Below are positions 44,243-51,483 of a stretch of DNA of 64,000 nt, one piece after another (position 1 is the stretch's first letter; each line of letters starts with the position of its first letter). Under the pieces are notes generated by a model. The model saw only the letters and a list, made by a program, of their open reading frames with translations, searched no databases and was not told the origin of the DNA. Source of the stretch: CAVQYV01 sp963718295 [NCBI: uncultured Methylomirabilota bacterium]. GTDB taxonomy: Bacteria; Methylomirabilota; Methylomirabilia; CAVQYV01. A program made the translations under genes and the position numbers. Location of the stretch: the NCBI GenBank assembly GCA_963718295.1, contig CAVQYV010000004.1:62001-126000 (forward strand), written 5' to 3'.

Positions 44243-44989
44243 TCACCGCGGCATCAGCGCGAACACGCCCCAGCCCAGGTATTCACGCGTGTAAGCGGCG
44301 TAGCGCTCGGGTTCCGAGGTTAGTTTGGCTCGAACATCTTTCGCGAACTCGTCGTCGGGATTGGCTTCAAGCCATCGGCGCATGGTGAGCCACTTGGCCG
44401 CCTCGTATCTGTCCCAGCTGTCTTGGTCTGCCAAAACCATTTCCACGACGTCGTAGCCGAGGTGGCCGAAAGACGCGAGAAGTTCTGGAAGCAGGAGAAA
44501 GTCGGAGATTGAGCCGGCAAGACACCCCCTGGCAACATCTTCCGTCGGCGGTAACTGCCGCCAGTAGGGCTCGCCGATGAGGATGATCCCTCCGGGGCGG
44601 AGGCTCTGCGCCAGAAGCTCGATGGTGCCGACGACTCCCCCAGCGATCCACGTGGCACCGAGACAGGCTGCCACACCGGCCTTCTCGTCAGAGACGAAGC
44701 CGGCAGCATCGCCATGGATGAACTTGACTTGATCGGCGACACCGAGTTCTTCAGCGCGGAGTTTCGCTTGCTCGGTGAACAACTGGCTCATGTCGATGCC
44801 GGTGCCGATGACGCCGTAATCGCGTGCCCAGGTGCACAGCATCTCCCCCGAACCGCTGCCGAGGTCGAGCACTCGGGTTCCCGTTTCCAGACGCAGCGCC
44901 GCGCCGAGAGTGGCGAGCTTTTCGGGTGTGAACGGGTTATGGATGCGGTGAGCACTTTCGGTGATGTTGAAGATCCGTGGAATATCCAA
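44243..44989 (-). CDS. SAM-dependent methyltransferase
   Basis: 248 residues of class I type. Motif I VLDLGSGSGEMLCTWA near residues 41-56, then GTGIDMSQLFTEQAKLRA, FIHGDAAGF, ACLGATWIAGG and PGGIILIGEPYW. Small-molecule methyltransferase style, substrate unknown. TTG start behind AGGAG. Complete cassette. Confidence 0.83.
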   Translation of the reverse strand: MDIPRIFNITESAHRIHNPFTPEKLATLGAALRLETGTRVLDLGSGSGEMLCTWARDYGVIGTGIDMSQLFTEQAKLRAEELGVADQVKFIHGDAAGFVSDEKAGVAACLGATWIAGGVVGTIELLAQSLRPGGIILIGEPYWRQLPPTEDVARGCLAGSISDFLLLPELLASFGHLGYDVVEMVLADQDSWDRYEAAKWLTMRRWLEANPDDEFAKDVRAKLTSEPERYAAYTREYLGWGVFALMPR

Positions 44990-45030
44990 TGCAGAAAATC
45001 TCCTTACGGGTGTGAATAGATTCGGTCACT

Positions 45031-45157
45031 GCCTAACGTAGCGTTTAGCCGCAGGCGCGCTTGCCTGCCCGTATTGGCACATTGCACATTTCACTCGACC
45101 TTAACCTCAAAGGGCAGAAATGCAAGCGTGACTGTCGGCTACAACGCCTGGTTCGGC
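45031..45157 (-). repeat. attC site (long)
   Basis: Ends GCCTAAC and GTTCGGC; 127 bp with GCAGGCGCGCTTGC / GCAAGCGTG and TTTAGCCG / CGGCTAC arms. Confidence 0.75.
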
Positions 45158-45159
45158 AA

Positions 45160-45495
45160 TCATGGTTTCATTGCCTTCGGAAGGGTCCCTCCTGCTAACC
45201 GAGCCTCGTAGGTCTGGTCCTCCTGACAGCGATTGATGAGGGTGGTGGTCTCCGGTGTCTCATCCATGGACCAGTAGACCTTCCCTCCCTCGTGGTGATA
45301 CTTGCGAACCTGGGAATAGAAGCGGCCGTCCCGACCGTGTGCAAAGATGTGTTGGGCTAGTGCAAGGATCATCGAGGCATTGTCCGGCGTGCGGACGACG
45401 TATTCATGAGGCCACGAAGTGGCGTATGTCTTGGCGAACCTCCACGGCGTGGATTCAACAAAGGCACGAATGGTATCGGGAAAGGGAATGGTCAT
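45160..45495 (-). CDS. Conserved hypothetical protein
   Basis: 111 residues, compact alpha/beta with an HxxEGGKVYWSMD core (YHHEGGKVYWSMDETPETT). No domain recognised. Starts three bases after the stop of the gene above, so the two share a cassette and probably act together. Confidence 0.7.
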   Translation of the reverse strand: MTIPFPDTIRAFVESTPWRFAKTYATSWPHEYVVRTPDNASMILALAQHIFAHGRDGRFYSQVRKYHHEGGKVYWSMDETPETTTLINRCQEDQTYEARLAGGTLPKAMKP

Positions 45496-45498
45496 ATC

Positions 45499-45975
45499 TC
45501 AAGATACCGTGGCAGCCGATGCAACAAGCGACCCACAAGTGTTCTTCCCATGAGCGGAGCCTCGGTTGGGCCATCGTGGCGCGAGCATCATTCCTTTGTC
45601 CGGAATATCACAGAATGGTTTCGACTCACGATAGAGATGATTCATGATTGCAGCCTCGATGCGCTCAAGATTCCGCCCTTCTGATGTCACATCGGCAACA
45701 AACACGCGAAATCCTGCGAGTTGCTTCTTCACTGCCTGGACAACCTCCAGTTTGCGCGCTTCGAACTGGGCTCGTTTCTCCGGTGACCAGCCCCAGCCTT
45801 GCCATATCTCCATGCGGAGGCCTTGACCCATAGATTGCATGTCGAGGACATTGTAGTCGCCAGACATGTACTTCTTTGTATGCTCACGGAAGCGTGCTGG
45901 GACTGATCTGCGAGTGATTCCGGCTACAGTAGATATGATAGCCATTATCGGTAGTCGATGGTCTGCAGAGTACAC
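45499..45975 (-). CDS. Possible GIY-YIG-like protein
   Basis: 158 residues from GTG 45975. The reading frame shows a PGVYSADHR-type start, RSVPARFREHTKKYMSGDY and GRNLERIEAAIMNHLY, reminiscent of GIY-YIG nuclease folds (GVY strand, Arg/His helix, late Glu). In-frame codons upstream of the GTG (TGNFRLFQCIPG) also look coding but lack a start and end at a stop, so a 5' frameshift is possible. Family call is weak. Confidence 0.5.
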   Translation of the reverse strand: MYSADHRLPIMAIISTVAGITRRSVPARFREHTKKYMSGDYNVLDMQSMGQGLRMEIWQGWGWSPEKRAQFEARKLEVVQAVKKQLAGFRVFVADVTSEGRNLERIEAAIMNHLYRESKPFCDIPDKGMMLAPRWPNRGSAHGKNTCGSLVASAATVS

Positions 45976-46099
45976 GCCGGGGATGCATTGGAATAGGCGG
46001 AAGTTGCCGGTTTCCCTTCATACCCGGGCCATGCATAGGGCCCCGTCCATGGAATTTCTATTGTCTGGTTATCATGCATGCATTCTGTTTGTCTCTTGT

Positions 46100-46157
46100 T
46101 GCCGAAAAGCTAAGCCGGAGCCGCGAAGCGGCGATCGGCTTGAGCGGCTTGTTCGGC
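46100..46157 (-). repeat. attC site
   Basis: Ends TGCCGAA-like and GTTCGGC with arms AAGCCGGAGCCGC / GCGGCGATCGGCTT. Confidence 0.75.
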
Positions 46158-46177
46158 AGTTCTTTTTCCTGTAAAAC

Positions 46178-46917
46178 TCATATGCTTGAAACCTTTATCT
46201 CTTCGCCCTGATCGATTGGTTTTGTAGCCACCCCGAAATACATGATCGCCGTGTTTCCTCTCGGAGATATGCGAACAGGCAAGCGGCCCTCGTTTCTCCG
46301 GTGCAGGTCGAGCTGAATACCAGCGAAGCGGGTGTTAGTGAATCCACAGCTTTCCAAGAACTGCCGTAGGTCGAACGGCGTTACAAAACCGCTCCAATAA
46401 TGGGTTCCCTTCGGAATGAATCTGAAAAGGACTTCGCCAAGCCAGATAACGAGCGCCTTGGACAATAGAGTTTTATTGATGGTATCGAGACACAACCAAC
46501 CGCCGGGCTTGAGGACGCGATAGATCTCCCTGAGCGTTATCTGCTTGTCCGGTATGTGCTCCAACACGTCGAAACACGTAACGACATCCATGGTCTCGTC
46601 TTCATAAGGAAGGCGAGCGGACGAGCAGCGCCTGTACTCAATGCGAGAGACCATTCTCGACAGCATGGCGACTTGCCTCCTGAAGAGATTCTTCCAGGAT
46701 GTCTGTCCCGAATACTACGGCCTGATGACGAGCGAGATGCTCACACGCATACCCGCCACCACAACCCACGTCGAGTACCTTGACCCCCGCCCAACTTCCG
46801 ATAAAGGGATTCGAAGTAGTCGAGGCGGAGCGGGTTAGCCCGAAATAATATAACGTGGTCTTTCGCCGGAGGCCACCAACGATATGAACCGCCATGAAGC
46901 TCGCTCTGATCTACCAC
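46178..46917 (-). pseudogene. UbiG-like methyltransferase, frameshifted twice
   Basis: Three frames in order give one ~245-residue UbiG-type methyltransferase: GTG 46917 then SYRWWPPAKDHVILFRANPL and RLDYFESLYRKL; next VLDVGCGGGYACEHLARH and GTDILEESLQEASRHA; then LPYEDETMDVVTCFDVLEH and YRVLKPGGWLCLDTIN. The order matches 3-demethylubiquinol methyltransferases. Shifts lie near 46790 and 46650. Either a decayed cassette or indel errors. Confidence 0.72.
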
Positions 46918-46956
46918 GCTGATTTCTCCCTTCCAACGCCCACCGTTATTGCAAAT

Positions 46957-47048
46957 GCCGAACGGTGAGCTGACCGGAGGCACGAGCCTGCAAAAACCGA
47001 AGGTTTTTGTGCAGGCGCAGTGACGACCGGTAGAGCGTTTTGTTAGGC
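46957..47048 (-). repeat. attC site of repeated cassette, copy 1
   Basis: Ends GCCGAAC and GTTAGGC with GAGCCTGCAAAAACC / GGTTTTTGTGCAGG as inner hairpin and GACCGG / CCGGT arms. Confidence 0.75.
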
Positions 47049-47242
47049 GGGCCGCTGGAAGCGGCACGCCGAGAAACGCGAGTCCGGACGTAGCCGGTCA
47101 GCTCACCGTAAGGCGGGCGAGCCGCCGAGCAAATCAGGCCGGTGACAGCCGGACAGCGAGGCAGGCGAGAGCGTGGAATCGCGCCATTTATTTCTTGTAT
47201 CAGTTATTAATGTCATGGCGCGATTCAAGCGGCCCGCCTTAC
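46961..47242 (-). repeat. Gene-less repeated cassette, copy 1
   Basis: 282 bp, one of three near-identical copies (others at 49152 and 50026). Nested palindromes: ACGGTGAGCTGACCGG at the left pairs with CCGGTCAGCTCACCGT inside; GGCGGGCCGC pairs with GCGGCCCGCC; GAATCGCGCCAT pairs with ATGGCGCGATTC over a 27-base AT-rich loop. A 37-codon minus-strand frame (47216-47103, MTLITDTRNKWRDS...) is kept in all copies but has no ribosome site. Confidence 0.85.
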
Positions 47243-47292
47243 GGGCTGGATCAGCCGGAGCGTAAGCGATCGGCTGCATCCGGTTGTTGGCT
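47236..47292 (-). repeat. attC site
   Basis: Ends GCCTTAC and GTTGGCT with arms GATCAGCCGG / CGATCGGCTG. Closes the NTPase cassette. Confidence 0.72.
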
Positions 47293-48577
47293 CTGTGGGA
47301 ATCCGGCGGCTGCCAAGAGATCGTCCTTGCTGTGGCTCTGGAGGAAGATCAAGAAATGAGCATCAACGACGAGCAATTCATCATTGCTGTAGTCGAGGAC
47401 GACGGGCTGGAGTCGGTGACGAAACTGCACGTTCTGTCACACGCTCTAACGCCTGGATAACGTTGTTCTGCTGGAGGGTGTCCGCTGATGGATGCTCGCG
47501 TCTGATTCTGGCCAACAGAACGTTCGGCCTCAGACCGCTCTTCAACTCCGTGGGCGACGAATTGACTACCACCCAAAGAATCCACTTATACATCTCAAGC
47601 TGAGTCTCACCCAGACCTTGAGAGAAACGGTATAGGAAATTGCGGTATCGCGACGCCTGCTCATCGGACAAGTCCTTTAAAATGTCTGCGACGTCTCCGA
47701 CGGAGCCGACAGTGCGCTGTTCTTCTCCGGTCTAGGCACTCATACCGTTCCACAGACGAAAGCATACTTCCTGCAACAATCCGACGTTCTGGTGGCAACC
47801 ATCGACAATCTCCTTCTTGACGCCATCGGGAATCGTGATGTTCGGAGCGGAATCCACCATCGATGAGCTGCCATCAACTCCGCGTCCTGCCATTGGTCCG
47901 AATTCAGTGTGGTCACTCGGCCGATGAGGTCGCCGTTGTATAGTGTTAGCTTATTAGCCTCAAGCCAGACTCCGATCACGATGAAGATTAGCGGAGATAT
48001 CTCGTGGAAGACCTTCAGGTCGACTGCAATCGACCGCTGGACTTCCTCGTCAAGGTAATGGAAGTCCTCGATGACCACGAACTTCGACCACTGAGCGGCT
48101 TTTTCAAGAACACGCGAGCAATGTCGTTCGGATCTTCGGGATCGATGTCGAAGTCCCGTGCTCGGAATGAGTCTTTTCGTCTCCCTTGGTGCCCTCGGTT
48201 CCAGTCTTCGCACTGCCCTTCCCGAAGAAAGGGATTGCCCCCTCGACCTGAACAGTCGCGTGGAGTTTGCGGCTCCCACTGAGTGTGACGCTGTCTGAAA
48301 CCTCGCAAGGGATTCCTGCGCGTTTGAGGATCATCTCGTACAACATGGCCTTGGTGGTTTCTCTGGTGCACTGAACGACAATGTGGTCACCTTCCCGAAG
48401 ATGGTACTTGCGAAGACACGTTTTTCCTTGCTTGGAACCTCCGTGGATGATGATGTGCTTGTCCCGCGTGATGTCGTTCACGAAACGCCCGTCGATGGCC
48501 GGGCGGACGACATAGGTCTCAGGAACGTCTCTCGAAGTACCGTAGACTTCAGCAAGTTTCATTATCTTCTCGGGCAT
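47251..48577 (-). pseudogene. P-loop NTPase gene, several frameshifts
   Basis: From ATG 48577 (behind AGGAGGGAACG) the first frame has Walker A HIIIHGGSKQGKTCLRK; after a shift near 48240 another frame has Walker B-like KFVVIEDFHYLDEEVQRS; after others come FLYRFSQGLGETQLEMYKW and finally VQFRHRLQPVVLDYSNDELL to a stop inside the attC. The pieces keep order and spacing of one ~430-residue AAA-type ATPase. At least three frameshifts make it non-functional as it stands, unless they are sequencing errors. Confidence 0.68.
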
Positions 48578-48596
48578 TATTCGTTCCCTCCTATTG

Positions 48597-48662
48597 AGCC
48601 AACGAAGAGATCAGCCGGAGCGGCTCACGGGGCCGCGATCGGCTGCATTGATTTCGTTATAA
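48597..48662 (-). repeat. attC site
   Basis: Ends AGCCAAC and GTTATAA with arms GATCAGCCGG / CGATCGGCTG. Same arm type as the 34682 and 47236 sites. Confidence 0.75.
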
Positions 48663-48685
48663 GATTTTAATAGAAACAGCTTAAT

Positions 48686-49112
48686 TTATTTCTTATTTTG
48701 TTTTAATTCACCTACTATATCTGCAAAGGCACCTTGACATTTTAGCATAGCATCATAGACTTTATTGTAAAGAGATGCTGTTGTGGTAAAAACACCTATA
48801 GTAACAAGCGATGATATTAGTAATGAACCTTCTTTAATTGTAACGCTAACACCATCTTTCCCCAAATGAAGTTACATTTTGAGATAATGCGTAGGCTAAG
48901 TCTCCATCAGAATAAGTGCTATCTAAAATATCACCAATATCTGCCATTACAAAAACAAGGGCTATATTTTTATCGAACCTTACGTGATAATGCTTAATAA
49001 TAGGTGTGTCTGTAAATGGAGATTTAAATATAATAAAATCCTCTTTATAAATCTCACTATCAAACCCGGCATCAACTATCTTCCGATTTAATTTTTCACA
49101 ATATTTATGCAT
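48686..49112 (-). pseudogene. AT-rich hypothetical gene, one frameshift
   Basis: From ATG 49112 behind TTGGAGC, ~80 residues (MHKYCEKLNRKIVDAGFDSE...) run to a shift near 48863, after which another frame continues VTIKEGSLLISSLVTIGVF with a hydrophobic helix to TAA at 48686. About 140 residues in all. Base composition is far more AT-rich than the flanks, a sign of separate origin. No family recognised. Confidence 0.6.
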
Positions 49113-49147
49113 GTTTTTATAGCTCCAATGGCTACTTTGTTTGCTAT

Positions 49148-49238
49148 CTATAACGGTGAGCTGACCGGAGGCACGAGCCTGCAAAAACCGAAGGTTTTGT
49201 GCAGGTGCAGTGACGACCGGTCGAGCGTTTTGTTAGGC
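49148..49238 (-). repeat. attC site of repeated cassette, copy 2
   Basis: Ends CTATAAC and GTTAGGC; one base shorter than copies 1 and 3 in the T-run of the inner hairpin. Confidence 0.72.
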
Positions 49239-49431
49239 GGGCCGCTGGAAGCGGCACGCCGAGAAACGCGAGTCCGGACGTAGCCGGTCAGCTCACCGTA
49301 AGGCGGGCGAGCCGCCGAGCGAATCAGGCCGGTGACAGCCGGACAGCGAGGCAGGCGAGAGCGTGGAATCGCGCCATTTATTTCTTGTATCAGTTATTAA
49401 TGTCATGGCGCGATTCAGCGGCCCGCCTTAC
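49152..49431 (-). repeat. Gene-less repeated cassette, copy 2
   Basis: 280 bp, near-identical to copies 1 and 3, with two single-base deletions in homopolymers. The 37-codon frame (49406-49293) is kept. Confidence 0.85.
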
Positions 49432-49513
49432 GATGAAATAACCCGCGCCAGCCGCCAAGCAAGCAGGAAACCACAGCCCGATACACGGCGTCGGGTTGAT
49501 TGATTCGTTGGCA
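49425..49513 (-). repeat. attC site
   Basis: Ends GCCTTAC and GTTGGCA. Closes the nuclease-like cassette. Confidence 0.6.
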
Positions 49514-49514
49514 T

Positions 49515-50002
49515 TCACCAATCCCAATTATGAGATTCGACCTTAAGCCGAAGGTAATGGACGTTTGAATCAAGTGCATATTTCTGGAGATGTTTTTCAC
49601 CCATTTTCCAATCCTCAATGGCTTTGTCTACATTTAGCTGATACTTTTCGTCGTAATTATTTAGACTGGTAAGAAATAGATCAGCGCGATCACTTTTCTC
49701 CACATATATAGCAATCCATGGTTCACATGCAAAATACTCGCAGCTTGTAAGGCTTTTCTCCGATCATCATTCTTTGTCTTAAATATGTTGACCGTATCTT
49801 TTTCAGTCCCAGCAGTTCTTGTGCGAGACTTCACTGTAATGCCAATCCTTTTCCCTGACTTTCGATGGTATGCAATAATATCAATACCAGTATGGTCAAC
49901 TAAGACGACCTCCCAGCCTGACCGAGACAGCCAATTACAAACAAGTTGTTCGCCAAAATCACCAACTATTTTCGAGTGTCTTAAGCCTTTGTTAATTTCC
50001 AT
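49515..50002 (-). pseudogene. Nuclease-like (PD-(D/E)XK type) gene, one frameshift
   Basis: The first frame has GDFGEQLVCNWLSRSGWEV and GIDIIAYHRKSGKRIGITVKSR, matching the E...D...(I/V)xVKxR core of PD-(D/E)XK nuclease-fold domains. Near 49727 the frame shifts, and the other frame continues EPWIAIYVEKSDRADLFLTS to a TGA/TAA near 49515 (LRLKVESHNWDW). Total ~160 residues. Possible defence-related cassette. Confidence 0.65.
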
Positions 50003-50021
50003 AACTTAAACCATTCCTTAT

Positions 50022-50113
50022 GCCCAACGGTGAGCTGACCGGAGGCACGAGCCTGCAAAAACCGAAGGTTTTTGTGCAGGCGCAGTGACGACCGGTCGAG
50101 CGTTTTGTTAGGC
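50022..50113 (-). repeat. attC site of repeated cassette, copy 3
   Basis: Ends GCCCAAC and GTTAGGC, same arms as copy 1. It is the attC nearest the integrase. Confidence 0.78.
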
Positions 50114-50307
50114 GGGCCGCTGGAAGCGGCACGCCGAGAAACGCGAGTCCGGACGTAGCCGGTCAGCTCACCGTAAGGCGGGCGAGCCGCCGAGCGAATC
50201 AGGCCGGTGACAGCCGGACAGCGAGGCAGGCGAGAGCGTGGAATCGCGCCATTTATTTCTTGTATCAGTTATTAATGTCATGGCGCGATTCAAGCGGCCC
50301 GCCTTAC
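50026..50307 (-). repeat. Gene-less repeated cassette, copy 3
   Basis: 282 bp, next to the integrase-proximal attI region. Same nested palindromes and 37-codon frame (50281-50168) as the other copies. Confidence 0.85.
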
Positions 50308-50491
50308 AATAATTATACGGAAGAGGTTTGTTCCTTGCGATTTATGGTTAATGATATTATGTCTTAACGATAAAACGAAAAAGAAACAAATAATTCTGAA
50401 GAAAAATGTGAAGGTAAATCTTATTGACTTCCGTAATTGATCCGTAATATCATATTATACGGAATCCGGTATCATTAAGGCAGGAACTTAT
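50308..50491 (+). promoter_or_regulatory. attI region and integrase promoter
   Basis: AT-rich 184-base gap between the last cassette and intI. It holds TTGACT (50424), 18-base spacer, TATCAT (50448), and an imperfect palindrome TCCGTAATAT...ATTATACGGA at 50441-50463 overlapping the -10, a plausible repressor (LexA-type) site. The attI core should lie at about 50301-50312, where the last cassette joins. Confidence 0.55.
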
Positions 50492-51418
50492 ATGCGAGAG
50501 AAAATGTTACCTTCACAAATCCTTCCCGATTTTCAGCAATATCTGCTTTCACGAAAGCTCGTGCCGGAAAAAAGCGTAACCTTCTACGCCTACTGGGCGA
50601 ACCGATATCTCACGTTTTCAAAACGCCTGAAGAATGCTGATGCGGCAGAGGCGCTCCGGCTGTTTCTGGAGGATCTACAATCCCGGGAAAACATTGCCGA
50701 CTGGCAGATCCAGCAAGCCAAAGAAGCCATTCAGCTCTACACCACTCATTTTCACGGCGGAAAAGCGGCTGGAACTGCCGACGACGAAATAAAAGCGACA
50801 TCCGGCCCTTTCGACCCGGACCTGGTCCTGGCAAGCATTCAGAAGGCCATCCGTGTGAAGCACTATTCTCTTAGCACGGAGCGGACTTACATGGACTGGG
50901 CAAGGCGCTTTTTCGATTACACCGGCAATAGGAAAGGCGGGCTTCTTCAAAAAACACCGGGCGCCGAAGATATCCGCGAGTTCTTGACGCATTTGGCCGT
51001 CCACAAGAAGGTTTCCGCTTCGACACAGAATCAGGCATTTAACGCCCTCCTGTTCCTGTTCCGGAATGTCCTGAAGATCGAAATCGGGGACATGAGCAGC
51101 ACCATCCGGGCAAAGCGTGGACCGAAACTTCCTGTCGTATTGACCGTCGAGGAAGTGCGGCAGCTATTCTCCCATATGGAAGGAAAGCAGCTTTTGATTG
51201 CCCAGGTGCTGTACGGGGCAGGCCTTCGCCTTATGGAGCTGGCCCGTCTGCGGGTCAAGGATATCGATTTTGGATCAGGGCTGATTTTCGTTCGGTCATC
51301 CAAGGGGGACAAAGACCGTTCGACCATCCTGCCGGGAGCCGTCCGGGAACCCCTTCAACAGCACCTGACGGAAGTCAAGGCATCACACAATCAGGATATT
51401 GCAATTTGTGGAGCCTGA
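50492..51418 (+). CDS. intI: Integron integrase, C-terminally truncated
   Basis: 308 residues of a tyrosine recombinase. An N-terminal extension with its own SAM-like domain (~1-95) precedes the IntI core-binding domain: KHYSLSTERTYMDWARRFF, LAVHKKVSASTQNQAFNALL, LPVVLTVEEVRQLF. Box I Arg is in YGAGLRLMELARLRVKDIDF and the beta-2/3 Lys in SSKGDKDRSTILPG. The frame ends at HNQDIAICGA, so the IntI-specific region, HxxR, His and the Tyr nucleophile are absent. No continuation is seen in other frames before the next gene. As it stands it cannot recombine. AGGA precedes the ATG. Confidence 0.85.
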   Translation: MREKMLPSQILPDFQQYLLSRKLVPEKSVTFYAYWANRYLTFSKRLKNADAAEALRLFLEDLQSRENIADWQIQQAKEAIQLYTTHFHGGKAAGTADDEIKATSGPFDPDLVLASIQKAIRVKHYSLSTERTYMDWARRFFDYTGNRKGGLLQKTPGAEDIREFLTHLAVHKKVSASTQNQAFNALLFLFRNVLKIEIGDMSSTIRAKRGPKLPVVLTVEEVRQLFSHMEGKQLLIAQVLYGAGLRLMELARLRVKDIDFGSGLIFVRSSKGDKDRSTILPGAVREPLQQHLTEVKASHNQDIAICGA

Positions 51419-51483
51419 TGGGTGCAGGGTGCAGATGGAAGACCGCGATCCGGGCAAGGCTGCCTATCAGCAGGATGGACGTC

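Larger units (their letters stand above)
34682..51418 (-). mobile_element. Chromosomal integron with about 19 cassettes and a truncated integrase gene
   Basis: Between 34.68 and 50.3 kb, gene units are separated by imperfect palindromes with RYYYAAC-like left and GTTRRRY right ends. Inner arms vary in length as in attC sites. Cassette genes read almost all leftwards, away from the integrase gene (50492-51418), which reads rightwards: the standard integron layout. The attC at 44046-44105, read on the minus strand, is nearly the textbook class 1 type site. The left limit is the last attC found; the integrase is cut at the right end. Confidence 0.85.

Noticed and set aside
46961-50307. CRISPR array or ordinary insertion sequence
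   Set aside because: The three repeats are 282 bp, widely and unevenly spaced, carry attC ends and no transposase or cas gene.
51419-51483. Frameshifted continuation of the integrase
   Set aside because: None of the three frames shows the HxxR, LLGH or Tyr motifs before the neighbouring gene.
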